NCBI RefSeq assembly: GCF_003008535.1
Contig: NZ_CP027666.1
Coordinates: 2,841,501-2,905,500 of the forward strand
Direction: 5' to 3'
DNA: 64,000 bases
Source: Ottowia oryzae
GTDB lineage: Bacteria > Pseudomonadota > Gammaproteobacteria > Burkholderiales > Burkholderiaceae_C
Position numbers and translations under genes: made by a program. Below the pieces are notes generated by a model. It was not told the DNA's origin and made no database searches. It was given only the letters and a program-made list of their open reading frames with translations. Positions 8,097 to 17,282 of this stretch are shown piece after piece; the first letter of the stretch is position 1; each line of letters begins with the position of its first letter.

Positions 8097-9008
8097 TCAG
8101 AACGCAGCAGGCCGCCATTTCAGCAGGCGCTTTTCCACCCGCGTCAACAGGAAGTCGGCCAGCAAGGCAACCACCGCCAACACGATCATCGCGGCGAACA
8201 CGCCGCTGGCGTTGAACGCGCCCTGGGCGGTGGAGATCAGCAAGCCAATGCCTTCTTTGGCGCCCAAGAATTCGCCCACCACCGCGCCCACCAGCGCAAA
8301 ACCAAAGCTGACGTGCAGGCTGGCCAGAATCCAGGACATGGCCGACGGGATGACCACCGACATCGTCACCTGGCGCGGCGAGGCGCCCAGGATCTGCGCG
8401 TTGGCGATCATGTACTTGTCGGCCTCGCGCACGCCCTGAAAGGCGTTGCCGAAGACGACGAAGAACACCATCACCACGGCCAGTGCCACCTTGGACGCCA
8501 TGCCCAAGCCCAGCGCGATGACGAACACCGAGCCCAGCACCACGCGAGGGATGGAGTTGGCAATCTGGATGTACAGGCTGAACACGTCCGACAGCAGCTT
8601 GTTGCGCCCCAGCAGAATGCCGGCCACCACGCCCGCCACCGCACCGATCAGAAAGCCCAGCACGGTTTCTTCCAGCGTCACCAGCACCTGCTGCCACAGC
8701 GGGCCTTGCGAAGTGCCTTCGGTCACCCATTCGACCAGCTGGCGCCAGATCAGGCTGGGCTGCGAATAGAAGAAGGGGTCTATCCACTTCATGCGCGCGG
8801 CCACTTCCCAGCCGCCCAGCACCAGCACGAGCACGGCCACGCGCAGCCAGATGATGAGTTGCTTGCGCTGGCGGATGGCGCGCTGCGCAATTTCAGATTC
8901 GCGCGCCAGGGCTTCGTCGCTCAGGGCGGCGGGCACGCCGCTTGCCTGAATGCCGCGCGATGGCGCGGGGCCGCCTGCGGCCATCGCCGGGCTGACAAGG
9001 GTGTTCAT
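8097..9008 (-). CDS. ABC transporter permease (SsuC/TauC-like family)
   Basis: This 303-residue inner-membrane permease belongs to the BPD_transp_1 family. A hydrophobic helix near residue 55 is followed by a periplasmic stretch and five more helices, with the EAA-type loop around AQILGASPRQVTMSVVIPSA that docks the ATPase. It is the last gene of a three-gene operon after the ATPase (24-bp gap) and the binding protein. Importers of this class carry sulfonates, taurine, nitrate, pyrimidines or thiamine precursors; nothing here fixes the substrate. Confidence 0.87.
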   Translation of the reverse strand: MNTLVSPAMAAGGPAPSRGIQASGVPAALSDEALARESEIAQRAIRQRKQLIIWLRVAVLVLVLGGWEVAARMKWIDPFFYSQPSLIWRQLVEWVTEGTSQGPLWQQVLVTLEETVLGFLIGAVAGVVAGILLGRNKLLSDVFSLYIQIANSIPRVVLGSVFVIALGLGMASKVALAVVMVFFVVFGNAFQGVREADKYMIANAQILGASPRQVTMSVVIPSAMSWILASLHVSFGFALVGAVVGEFLGAKEGIGLLISTAQGAFNASGVFAAMIVLAVVALLADFLLTRVEKRLLKWRPAAF

Positions 9009-9032
9009 GGTGGTCTCCGATGTTGGCGGCGT

Positions 9033-9878
9033 TCAGTGAATGACGACTTCTTCGCGCAGGTCGTCCCAGATGCGCTTGGACAGGTCGATGAACTGCGGGT
9101 CGTAGCGCACCTGGCTCATCACGCGCGGGCGCGGCAAGTCGATGTCGTACACGCGCTTGAGCGTGGCAGGGCGTGCCGACAGCACGAACACCCGGTCGGC
9201 CAGCGCAATGGCCTCTTCCAGATCGTGGGTGACGAACACCACCGACCCGCCCGTGCCCGACCACAGGCCGAGCAGCTCGTCCTGCATCAGCGTGCGCGTC
9301 TGCATGTCGAGCGCCGAAAACGGCTCGTCCATCAGCAGGATTTCGGGCTGGTTGATGAAGGTCTGCGCCAGCGCCACCCGCTTGCGCATGCCGCCCGACA
9401 GTTGGTGCGGGTAGTGGTCGCCAAAGCCTTCCAGCCCCACGCGGCGAATCCACTGGTCGGCCAGCGCCAGGGCTTCGGCCTTGGGCTTGCCCCGGAAAAT
9501 AGGGCCTGCGGCCACGTTGTCGCGCACGCTTTTCCACGGAAAGACCGCATCGGCCTGAAAGACGAAGCCAATGCGCGGGTCGATGCCCTGAATCGGCTGG
9601 CCCATGATCTTGACGCTGCCTACCGTGGGCTTGAGCAGCCCGGTGATCATGTTCAGCGTGGTCGATTTACCGCAGCCCGTGGGGCCGACGATGGCGACGA
9701 ATTCGCCGCGCGCCACCTTCATGCTGAAGTTGCGCAGCGCCACAGTGGCGTTGCCGTCGGCCGATATGAAGCGCAGCGAGACGTCGTCAAACTCGATGGC
9801 GGGCGCGGTGCCGGGCGACGCGCGGCGCCCCTGCAGGGCCGTGACGTGGGCGGTGGTGGGCAAGGCTTGGTCTGTCAT
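9033..9878 (-). CDS. ABC transporter ATP-binding protein
   Basis: This 281-residue ATPase energises the adjacent permease. Walker A is GPTGCGKST, the signature is LSGGMRKRVALAQ, Walker B is ILLMDEPFSALD and the switch histidine is in VFVTHDLEEA. It is of the SsuB/TauB/NrtD type. The ATG at 9878 is preferred over a TTG three codons upstream because AAGGCGG lies about 10 bases before it. The binding-protein gene ends 14 bp upstream, so the genes are surely co-transcribed. Confidence 0.9.
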   Translation of the reverse strand: MTDQALPTTAHVTALQGRRASPGTAPAIEFDDVSLRFISADGNATVALRNFSMKVARGEFVAIVGPTGCGKSTTLNMITGLLKPTVGSVKIMGQPIQGIDPRIGFVFQADAVFPWKSVRDNVAAGPIFRGKPKAEALALADQWIRRVGLEGFGDHYPHQLSGGMRKRVALAQTFINQPEILLMDEPFSALDMQTRTLMQDELLGLWSGTGGSVVFVTHDLEEAIALADRVFVLSARPATLKRVYDIDLPRPRVMSQVRYDPQFIDLSKRIWDDLREEVVIH

Positions 9879-9892
9879 GTTGATCAACCGCC

Positions 9893-10909
9893 TTATTTGC
9901 CCGCCACCAAGGCGTTGGTGTAGGTCTTGGCCAGGTTGATGTTGCCGCTCTTGACCTGCGGCTTGTACGTGGCCAGCACCTTCAGCACCGTTTCTGGCCC
10001 GCCTTCAGGCATGCGCCCGTCCTTGGTGAACATGGGCAGCGAGGCCTTCAGCGCCGATACATACAGCGCCTTGTCGCTGCCGTAGTAGTCCTTGGGCATC
10101 TTCTCGGCGATTTCTTCGGCCGAATGGGTGCTGATCCACTGCATGGTCTTGCTGAAGGCGCGCGCCAGCTTGGTCGCCTCGGCCTTGTGGCTGTCGGCCC
10201 AGGCGTTTTGCACATAGAAGCTGGCGGCCGGGTACAGACCGCCCAGGGCCGCCTTGGTGCCCTCTTCGGTGCGCAGGTCGACCAGCACCTTGGCGTCGCC
10301 CGTCTTGAGCAGCTCGGACACGGTGGGCTCGGTCGTCATGCCCGCCTGGATGCGGTCTTGCTTGATGGCGGCAATGAAGGTGGCGCCAGCACCCACGGGC
10401 AGCAACGAATACTCTTTGGACGCCACGCCCGCGCGGTCGGCCAGGTAGCGGGTCAGAAAGTCGGTGGACGATCCCAGCCCCGTCACGCCCAGCGTCTTGC
10501 CGCCCTTGGCGTCGGCCATGCTTTTGAAGCCCGCGTTGAAGGCCTTGGTGGACACCAATTCGACCTCGCCGGGCACCTTGCCGAACACGGCAATAGCCTC
10601 GATCTCTTTGCCCTTGCTTTGCAGATCGATGGTGTGGTCGTAAAAGCCCACCACGCCTTGCACGGCGCCAGCGATCAGCTGGTTTTCGGCATCCACGCCG
10701 GCAGGCTGCGACTGCAGCTCGACCTTCAGCCCTTCGTCCTTGAAGTAGCCCAGCGCCTCGGTCAGCTTGGCCGGCAGGTAGATGATCTTGTTGATGCCGC
10801 CCACCATGATGGTGATGGGTGTGTCGGCAGCCTGCGCCAGCGGCGCGCCAGCGGCCAGCGCGGCGCCCAGGGCGGCGGCCAGCAAAGTGCGGCGGGGAAG
10901 TGCTTTCAT
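9893..10909 (-). CDS. ABC transporter substrate-binding protein (NMT1/THI5-like)
   Basis: This is a 338-residue periplasmic binding protein with a signal peptide (MKALPRRTLLAAALGAALAA, cleavage near AQA-AD). The mature part starts with VGGINKIIYLPAKLTEALGY, the NMT1-type opening in which a ligand-binding residue follows the first strand. An AGGAGAC ribosome site precedes ATG 10909. It heads the operon with the ATPase and permease. Divergent two-component genes start 230 bp away and may sense the same ligand, as tctDE does for its own transporter. Confidence 0.87.
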   Translation of the reverse strand: MKALPRRTLLAAALGAALAAGAPLAQAADTPITIMVGGINKIIYLPAKLTEALGYFKDEGLKVELQSQPAGVDAENQLIAGAVQGVVGFYDHTIDLQSKGKEIEAIAVFGKVPGEVELVSTKAFNAGFKSMADAKGGKTLGVTGLGSSTDFLTRYLADRAGVASKEYSLLPVGAGATFIAAIKQDRIQAGMTTEPTVSELLKTGDAKVLVDLRTEEGTKAALGGLYPAASFYVQNAWADSHKAEATKLARAFSKTMQWISTHSAEEIAEKMPKDYYGSDKALYVSALKASLPMFTKDGRMPEGGPETVLKVLATYKPQVKSGNINLAKTYTNALVAGK

Positions 10910-11050
10910 GTTTGTCTCCTGCGGTGAAGGTGGCTTGGCGGTCAGACTTCGCCTGCCCGTGGTCTCAATGTAGGCAGCGCCGCATTTCAGCCGGCTTTCG
11001 CTGCACCGCAGCAAATCTCAGGGATTACCCTAGGACGGCGATCATTCCAA

Positions 11051-11106
11051 GCCAAATCGCCCTCTGGCGCAGGTGCAGCGTGCGCCACCAGCTATCAAAA
11101 CGATAG
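11051..11106 (-). repeat. Dispersed repeat (ATAGCTGC family)
   Basis: On the minus strand it reads TTTGATAGCTGGTGGCGC, then GCGCCAGAGGGCGATTTGG. It occupies the divergent intergenic region between the ABC operon and the two-component genes, close to where their promoters must lie. Confidence 0.65.
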
Positions 11107-11142
11107 TATTGGCAAGGTACCGACATCTACAATGTCCCCGCC

Positions 11143-11814
11143 ATGAAACTGCTGCTGATCGAAGACGATGCGCAACTGGCGCACTGGCTGGTGCAGCTGC
11201 TGCGCGAGCAGGACTTCCTGGTCGACCATGTGGCCGACGGCGGCGCGGCCGACCGCCTGCTGGCGCAATCGCACTACGACGTGGTGCTGCTGGATTTGAA
11301 CCTGCCGCAGCTGTCGGGCAAAGGCGTGCTGCGCCGCATCCGCGAGCGGCAGGACGACGCTGCCGTCATCGTGCTGACGGCGTCCGCCTCGCTGGACCAG
11401 AAGGTGCAATGCCTGGAAATGGGCGCCGACGACTACCTGGTCAAACCCATCGAGGTGCGCGAACTGGTGGCGCGCATGCAGGCGCTGCTGCGGCGGCAGC
11501 GCCCCGGCAAGGCCAACGACATCACCTGCGGCGACCTGCGCTACGACCTGCGCACCCGCCAGTTCACACTGGCCGGCGCCGACCTGGCCCTGCCCCCGCG
11601 CGAGCGGCATTTGCTGGAAACGCTCATCCTGCACGCGGGCACCACGGTATCGCGCCAGGCGCTGGTGGATGGCCTTTTCGGCATCGACGAAGAAGCCAGC
11701 GCCGACGCGATCGACCTGTACGTGCACCGCCTGCGCAAGAAGCTGGAAGCCAGCAGCACCACCATCGTCACCCTGCGCGGCGTGGGCTTTCTGCTGCGCA
11801 CGCGGCAGGATTGA
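11143..11814 (+). CDS. OmpR-family response regulator (TctD/QseB-like)
   Basis: This 223-residue regulator has an N-terminal receiver domain with acidic residues IEDD at 6-9, phosphoacceptor Asp51 in VVLLDLNLP and the conserved Lys in YLVKPIE near residue 101. A C-terminal winged helix (about 130-220; RERHLLETLILHAG, DLYVHRLRKKLEA) binds DNA. Its stop overlaps the kinase start by one base (TGATG), so the two are translationally coupled. The likely targets include the divergent ABC operon; this is inference from position. Confidence 0.92.
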   Translation: MKLLLIEDDAQLAHWLVQLLREQDFLVDHVADGGAADRLLAQSHYDVVLLDLNLPQLSGKGVLRRIRERQDDAAVIVLTASASLDQKVQCLEMGADDYLVKPIEVRELVARMQALLRRQRPGKANDITCGDLRYDLRTRQFTLAGADLALPPRERHLLETLILHAGTTVSRQALVDGLFGIDEEASADAIDLYVHRLRKKLEASSTTIVTLRGVGFLLRTRQD

Positions 11815-13283
11815 TGCGCCTGCACGCCATGACCAGCCTGCGCGTGCGACTTGTGCTGTGGCTGCTGCTGCCGCTGTCGCTGCTGGTGGCGCTGTGCGGG
11901 TGGCTGAGCTGGCGCAACGCCGCCAGCGTGGCCGACTACGTGCAAGACCACGATCTGCTGGCCTCGGCCAAGGTGCTGTCGGACCGGCTGATCTGGGAAG
12001 ACAACGACGTGCGCGCCAGCGTGCCGCCGGCGGCGCTCAGCCTTTTCGTGTCGCCCGCGCACGACCAGGTCTTCCTCAGCGTGATCGGCACCGACGGGCA
12101 GGTGCTGGCGGGCAAGGCCGACTTTCCGCTGCCGCAACCGCTGGCGCTGCGCGGGCCCGACCGCGCCCAGTGGTACGACACGGCCTTGCAGGGCCTGCCG
12201 ATGCGCGCCGTGGTCACGCGCCGCGCCATGTACGAAGCCGGCGGCGCACGCGAGATCACCATCGCCGTCGCCAAGACCACGCGCAGCCGCGACCAGATGC
12301 TGCAAACGCTGTGGCGCCCCACCATGGAATACCTGCTGCTGGCGCTGCTGCTGGCGGTGGTGCTCAGCACCGTGGCGCTGACCTGGGAGCTGCGACCCAT
12401 CGTGCGGCTGAACCGCCAGTTGGCCGCGCGCGACCCGCTGCAGCAGGACCTGGCCCTGGACCCGCGCGGCCTGCACAACGAGTTGCGCCCGTTGACCGAC
12501 ACCGTCAATGCCTTTGCGCGCCAGCTGCGCGCGCATTCGCAGGCGCAACGCCGCTTCATCGCCGACGCGGCGCACCAGTTGCGCACGCCGCTGGCGCTGC
12601 AAGCCTCGCAGATCGAATTTGCGCGCTACACCCGCGCGCACCGCCAAGACTGGGACACACGGCGCGCCGACATGGACGCCATGTGGCAGCAAATGGCCAG
12701 CAGCAACCAGCGGCTGATCGCCGTGTCCAACCAGCTGCTGCTGCTGGCGCAGGCCGAGCAGGACGAAGCGCACCACCACCTGACGCCGCTGGACCTGGGC
12801 GCCGCGGCGCTGGCAGCGGTAGAGGAGCTGGCCGCGCTGGCCGACAAACGCCACATCGACCTGGGCATGGATCTGCCCGCCGAAGGCGCCCGCGTGCACA
12901 TACTGGCGCAAGCCGCGCTGCTGGATGCGCTGGTCGTGAACCTGATCGACAACGCGCTGCGCTATACGCCCGAAGGCGGCCGCGTCACCATAGGCGTTCG
13001 GCAGGCTGGCAACGTGGCGGAACTGACGGTGGACGACAACGGCCCGGGCATTGCCGCCGAAGCGCGCGAGCGCGTGTTCGAGCGCTTTTACCGTGGCGAG
13101 CACACCGCCACGCCCGGCAGCGGCCTGGGCCTGGCCATCGTGCGCGAAGTGGCCCGCGCTTTTGGCGCGGAAGTCAGTTTGAGCGGCCACGCCGATGGCA
13201 ACACGGGGTTGCGCGTCACCGTGCGCTTTCATGCCCCTGGCCCGCACGAGGCCGACGAAGCGGCTGCGCCTGCCGTCGGCTAA
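11814..13283 (+). CDS. Sensor histidine kinase (TctE-like)
   Basis: This 489-residue inner-membrane kinase is the partner of the preceding regulator. There is one transmembrane helix near residues 12-32, a periplasmic sensor region of about 140 residues and a second helix near 172-192. The H-box is FIADAAHQLRTPLA, the N-box NLIDNALRYTPEGG, the G1 box DNGPGIAAEARERVFERF and the G2 box GSGLGLAIV. An alternative ATG at 11829 would shorten it by five residues. The signal is unknown; the periplasmic sensor resembles the 2CSK_N type of tricarboxylate sensors. Confidence 0.92.
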   Translation: MRLHAMTSLRVRLVLWLLLPLSLLVALCGWLSWRNAASVADYVQDHDLLASAKVLSDRLIWEDNDVRASVPPAALSLFVSPAHDQVFLSVIGTDGQVLAGKADFPLPQPLALRGPDRAQWYDTALQGLPMRAVVTRRAMYEAGGAREITIAVAKTTRSRDQMLQTLWRPTMEYLLLALLLAVVLSTVALTWELRPIVRLNRQLAARDPLQQDLALDPRGLHNELRPLTDTVNAFARQLRAHSQAQRRFIADAAHQLRTPLALQASQIEFARYTRAHRQDWDTRRADMDAMWQQMASSNQRLIAVSNQLLLLAQAEQDEAHHHLTPLDLGAAALAAVEELAALADKRHIDLGMDLPAEGARVHILAQAALLDALVVNLIDNALRYTPEGGRVTIGVRQAGNVAELTVDDNGPGIAAEARERVFERFYRGEHTATPGSGLGLAIVREVARAFGAEVSLSGHADGNTGLRVTVRFHAPGPHEADEAAAPAVG

Positions 13284-13367
13284 CATCGCTGGATACATGC
13301 ACAGTCTTTTCGCCATGGGCCTGCCCGCGGTGCCCCTGCCGGCGCCCGCACGCAGCCCCGCCCTTCC

Positions 13368-15644
13368 ATGGGTGTGACAAGCCCCGCCACCCTCGCCTCA
13401 GATGCGCTGAAGGCCTTCGACACCGTGGTCCAGTCCACGGGCGGCTTTCGCGCGCGCGATGGGCAGCGGCGCATGGCCGAAGCGGTGGCGCTGGCCTTCA
13501 GCCAGGCGCAGTTGGGCAAGCCCGAAGCGGAAGGCGCATCCGCTGCTTCATCCAAGCCTGCTTCGGCGGTAGCGGCTTCGGCAACCGACGCACCGCAGCG
13601 TGCGATTGCCGTGGTGCAGGCGGGCACGGGCGTGGGCAAGTCGCTGGCGTACAGCGTGCCGGCCATTCAGCTGGCGCTGGCGCGCGGCACGCGGGTGCTG
13701 ATTTCCACCGCCACCGTCGCGCTGCAGGAACAGCTGGTCAACAAAGACCTGCCGGCGCTGGCCAAGCAGTTGGATACGCCCTTCAAGTTCGCCCTGGCCA
13801 AGGGCCGTGGGCGCTACATCTGCAAGCTGAAGCTGGAGCGCCTGGCCAGCGGCGGCGCGCCGGGCGATGACGACCTGCCCGACGACGACCTGTTTGCCGA
13901 AGAAACCGCCGCGCAGCGCAGCGCCCGCCCCTCGTCGACCGAGACCGAAGCGCGCGTGCAGCTGTACCGCCGCATGGCCGACGTGCTGGCCGCCGGCGCC
14001 TGGGACGGCGACCGCGACACGCTGGATACACCGCCCGAGCCCGAGGTGTGGCAGCCCATTGGCGCCGAAGGCAGCTCTTGCACCGGCAAGCATTGCCCGG
14101 TGTTCAACCAGTGCACCTACTACGAGCGCCGCAAGGAACTGGTGGGCGCGCAGGTCATCGTGGCCAACCACGATCTGCTGCTGACATCGCTGGGCGCGCG
14201 CCTGCTGCCCGAGCTGGACAACTGCCTGCTGGTGATCGACGAGGCGCACCACCTGCCCAGCACCGCGCTGGAGCGCTTTGCCGGCGAGGCCGATCTGTCG
14301 CGCCTGGCCTGGATCGGCAAGCTGGCCAGCCGCGCGCTGCGCGTGGGCCAGCTGATGCAGGTCGACGACCTGGGCGAAATCCCTGAACACGCCACGCGCC
14401 TGCGCACCGCGCTGGAAGACGCCGCGCGCCTGGCCATGGACACGTACGGCGACACCCTGCGCGCCCCACGCCAGGCCTACGGCGCCAGCGCCCTGGCCCG
14501 ATTTGCGCCCAGCGCCAGCAGCACGCGCGCGCGCGTCAGCGGTGGCGTGCTGCCCGCCGCGCTGGTCGATCCGTTCGCGCAGGCGGCGCACCACGCCGAA
14601 GGGCTGTTGGCGGTGCTGCGTAACATCGCCAAGGCCTTGCGCGCGGCCATGCGCGACCAGCCCAACGAGGCGCGCCGCCTGTCCACCCTGTACGCGCAAC
14701 TGGGCACCCTGGCACCCCGGCTGGAGGCGGTGCACGGCACGGCGCAGCTCATGCTGCTGGAACCGGCCGAGGGCGCCCCGCCCGCAGCCAAGTGGTTCAC
14801 GCTGGCGATGGACGGCGACTTCATCGTCGTGAAAGCGCACGCCAGCCCCATCCTGCCCGGCAACACGCTGCGCAACCAGCTGTGGTCGCAAGTGCGCGGC
14901 GCGGTGCTGACATCGGCCACGCTGACCAGCTGCGGCCAGTTCGACTTCTTTCTGCGCGAAGCCGGCCTGTCGGGCGACGACGCCGTGCGCACGCTGGCCG
15001 TGCCCAGCCCTTTTGACTACGCCCGCCAAGGCACGCTGGTGGCCGCCGAAACCCTGGCCGAGCCGCGCGATTTGCAGGCCTTCACCGCCGACATGGTCAG
15101 CGCGCTGCTGGGCGACTTGGCGCAGGTGAAAGCCGGCGCGCTGGTGCTGTTCACCTCGCGCGACCAGATGCGCCAGGCCACCGAACGCCTGCCCGCCAGC
15201 CTGCGCGCCGCGGTGCTGGTGCAAAACAGCCTGCCGCGCCCGCAACTGCTGCGCCAGCACCGCGAGCGCGTGGCCGCGGGCCAGCCGTCCATCATCTTCG
15301 GCATGCAGTCGTTCGGCGAAGGGCTGGACTTGCCTGGGGCGCTGTGTGAAACGCTCTTCATCACCAAGCTGCCTTTCGCCCCGCCCGACGACCCGGTGGG
15401 CGAAGCCCGCGCCGACTGGCTGCGCAGCGCCGGGCGCGACCCGTTCAGCGAGCTGGTGGTGCCCGCCACCGCCATGCGCCTGGCCCAATGGGTAGGCCGC
15501 GCCATCCGCACCGAAGACGACCGCGCGCGCGTCTTCTGCTACGACAAGCGGCTGGTGCAAACGGGCTACGGCCAGCGCCTGCTGCAGGGGCTGCCACCCT
15601 TCACGCTGGAGCGGCGCAGCGCAGCGCCATCCGCTACGGTTTAG
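13368..15644 (+). CDS. dinG: ATP-dependent DNA helicase DinG
   Basis: This 758-residue superfamily 2, XPD-like 5'-3' helicase acts in repair and in resolving R-loops or replication conflicts. Walker A is QAGTGVGKS, the Walker B box is VIDEAHH, and motifs V and VI are near IIFGMQSFGEGLDLPG and QWVGRAIRTEDDRA. Four cysteines for the 4Fe-4S cluster are visible: YICK near residue 148, then SCTGKHC and NQC about 90 residues later. An Ala/Ser-rich insertion of about 30 residues precedes the Walker A. The stop codon lies in the first bases of a dispersed repeat. Confidence 0.92.
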   Translation: MGVTSPATLASDALKAFDTVVQSTGGFRARDGQRRMAEAVALAFSQAQLGKPEAEGASAASSKPASAVAASATDAPQRAIAVVQAGTGVGKSLAYSVPAIQLALARGTRVLISTATVALQEQLVNKDLPALAKQLDTPFKFALAKGRGRYICKLKLERLASGGAPGDDDLPDDDLFAEETAAQRSARPSSTETEARVQLYRRMADVLAAGAWDGDRDTLDTPPEPEVWQPIGAEGSSCTGKHCPVFNQCTYYERRKELVGAQVIVANHDLLLTSLGARLLPELDNCLLVIDEAHHLPSTALERFAGEADLSRLAWIGKLASRALRVGQLMQVDDLGEIPEHATRLRTALEDAARLAMDTYGDTLRAPRQAYGASALARFAPSASSTRARVSGGVLPAALVDPFAQAAHHAEGLLAVLRNIAKALRAAMRDQPNEARRLSTLYAQLGTLAPRLEAVHGTAQLMLLEPAEGAPPAAKWFTLAMDGDFIVVKAHASPILPGNTLRNQLWSQVRGAVLTSATLTSCGQFDFFLREAGLSGDDAVRTLAVPSPFDYARQGTLVAAETLAEPRDLQAFTADMVSALLGDLAQVKAGALVLFTSRDQMRQATERLPASLRAAVLVQNSLPRPQLLRQHRERVAAGQPSIIFGMQSFGEGLDLPGALCETLFITKLPFAPPDDPVGEARADWLRSAGRDPFSELVVPATAMRLAQWVGRAIRTEDDRARVFCYDKRLVQTGYGQRLLQGLPPFTLERRSAAPSATV

Positions 15645-15691
15645 ATAGCTGCCGGCGCAGTCTGCGCGTGCGCTAGAGCCTGTTTTTTATC
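15639..15691 (+). repeat. Dispersed repeat (ATAGCTGC family), overlapping the dinG stop
   Basis: It reads TAGATAGCTGCCGGCGC, then GCGCTAGAGCCTGTTTTTTAT. The TAG stop of dinG (15642-15644) falls within its 5' edge, and the T-rich end could help terminate transcription. Confidence 0.75.
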
Positions 15692-15778
15692 GATGCTTGG
15701 CCGCAAGGGCCTACGTCCTGCGGATGCCCCGTCCGCGCATCGGCCCGAGCGCCCAGCCGTGCAGCAGCAGCCAGCCGA

Positions 15779-16234
15779 TCAATCGCGTGCGTGCTCGTCC
15801 TCGCCAGCCGCCACCCGCGCCGGCGCGCCCACCCGCGTGCACTCGCCCCCCGTCAGGCGGCAGGCGCCGTCGGCGTCCAGCCAGGGGTGGGCGTGGCCTT
15901 GGCAGCCGGTCTGGCACAGCACGTCGGTGGCGCTGACCAGCGGGGTCTGTTCGGCGCCGGTGCCGCGTGGTGCGGGCAGGTCATGGGGCGGCGGGCCGCC
16001 CAGCCCCCATGACCAGCGCGTGCACGCCAGCACGGCGCGGGCCCGCTCGCGGATCAGCGCGCGTTCCAGCGCATGGCAGCGGCATTCCGCCGTGGCGGCG
16101 CGGGCCTCGGCCAGCGCCTGCGCCTCGGCCAGCGTGGCCATTTGCTCGCTGACGCGCGCCTGCAGCACCGCCAGGTGGCGCTGCAGGCACAGGTGTTCCT
16201 GCTGGCTGAGCTGGATCGTGGCGCACGCTTTCAT
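15779..16234 (-). CDS. Hypothetical Cys-rich protein, second gene of Fur-box operon
   Basis: The product is 151 residues, not recognised. The N-terminal 65 residues are Ala/Glu/Arg-rich with heptad-like spacing (likely helical). The rest contains several cysteines, including CQTGCQGHAH and ACRLTGGEC, that could bind metal. ATG 16234 is preferred with GAGAG upstream; a GTG at 16240 is possible. It starts 10 bp after the stop of the gene at 16245-16535, so both are probably expressed from the Fur-box promoter. Confidence 0.6.
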   Translation of the reverse strand: MKACATIQLSQQEHLCLQRHLAVLQARVSEQMATLAEAQALAEARAATAECRCHALERALIRERARAVLACTRWSWGLGGPPPHDLPAPRGTGAEQTPLVSATDVLCQTGCQGHAHPWLDADGACRLTGGECTRVGAPARVAAGEDEHARD

Positions 16235-16244
16235 GGCCACGCTC

Positions 16245-16535
16245 TCAATGCAGCCAGGCCGCGCGCGGCGGTGCGCCTGCGCGGTCGGCCGGGGCTGCAG
16301 TGGGTGCAGCGCGCCAGTGGTCCACCAAGCGCGCCAGCACGACGCGCAGCGTGGCCGATACGTGCGGGTGGGCCGCCAGCTCCTTCAGGTTGGCGCGCAC
16401 CTTGTCGCGCATCAGCTCGCGCCGGGCGCACGGGCCTTCGGTGTGTGACAGGCCGGTCATCAGCGCCAGGGTGCCGGCCAGCAGCGCTTCGACCTGGGGC
16501 AGAAGGTATTCCTCGGTACATGGGTCGGTGGGCAT
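16245..16535 (-). CDS. Small hypothetical protein downstream of a Fur box
   Basis: This 96-residue, largely helical protein has no recognised domain (MPTDPCTEEYLLPQVEALLA at the start; LMRDKVRANLKELAAHPHVS in the middle). Two cysteines lie at about positions 6 and 36. GGAG lies about 11 bases before ATG 16535. A good match to a Fur-binding site begins 58 bp upstream, so expression under iron limitation is likely. It is the first gene of a two-gene operon with 15779-16234. Confidence 0.7.
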   Translation of the reverse strand: MPTDPCTEEYLLPQVEALLAGTLALMTGLSHTEGPCARRELMRDKVRANLKELAAHPHVSATLRVVLARLVDHWRAAPTAAPADRAGAPPRAAWLH

Positions 16536-16592
16536 GCGCTCGGGTACTCCTTGGGTGGCGCTGCAACGGCTGCAGCAAGGCTTCAGTATATG

Positions 16593-16611
16593 CGAATGAT
16601 TCTCATTTGGT
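16593..16611. promoter_or_regulatory. Candidate Fur box
   Basis: GCGAATGATTCTCATTTGG matches 12 of 19 positions of the classical GATAATGATAATCATTATC and keeps the GAATGAT-x-CTCATT symmetry. It lies 58-76 bp upstream of the ATG at 16535, a suitable place to block a minus-strand promoter. Confidence 0.75.
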
Positions 16612-16740
16612 AGGAAATGCCGCGCTGAATTGTTCAAAACTGTGCGCTGGATCAATGGGCGCGAAGCGCCTGCCAGGCAGCGCGGCGGCGGGTGCGATGC
16701 TGCGGCAGACGCCTTGCTCGCGCGCCGATGGGGGACTGCT

Positions 16741-16848
16741 CGCTTTGGCACTGACCGGGGCTGTGGATAAGTTTTGGCGCATTCAATGCTGGCGCGGGTT
16801 TCCGGGCGATTTGGGGCGTTCGGGCGTTCACGGCGGCTTTGGCGCGGA
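16741..16848 (+). repeat. Left end of the Mu-like remnant, three sites
   Basis: Sites are CGCTTTGGCACTGA (16741), GTTTTGGCGCATTC (16771) and GGCTTTGGCGCGGA (16835). CTGTGGATAA (16761-16770) lies between the first two and also has an inverted counterpart at the right end. Confidence 0.65.
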
Positions 16849-17141
16849 ATGGGCGGCCTGGACGCTCAGAACGGCCACAATGGGCGGTTTTTGGGCTGGG
16901 GTGGGCCAGGTAGCCTGAACCGGTTTGCGGGGCGCGTGCCCCGTTTTCATAGAGGGCGGGGGCGCCCGACCGGCGTCTCGGAGGCAATCTGCCGACGGAC
17001 GTGAGGTCGGACGTTGCGAGGCCGGACGCCGGCAGAACGTGCGACCTCAGGAAACTCAATGAAATCAATCGCTTGCCCGTGGGCAGACTGATTTTTGACC
17101 TGCGCAAGGTCGGACGCCCTTTAAAGCCCCGAGCCGCCCCT

Positions 17142-17282
17142 TTAAAACAGCGTCGCCTGCCGTCTATCCACAGGTGCCACCACGCCAGCGGCGGCCACGA
17201 TGCGCTCGATTTGGTGCTCAAACCAAACCAGGAAGCCAATCGCAGTGATAAGCCCGAGGATCACGATCAGGAACGTCCTCAT
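17142..17282 (-). CDS. Small single-helix membrane protein, phage-derived
   Basis: The product is 46 residues: MRTFLIVILGLITAIGFLVW forms one transmembrane helix, followed by a short charged tail. It overlaps the end of the gemA remnant by 4 bp (ATGA), as in a compact phage operon. No family is recognised. Confidence 0.5.
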   Translation of the reverse strand: MRTFLIVILGLITAIGFLVWFEHQIERIVAAAGVVAPVDRRQATLF

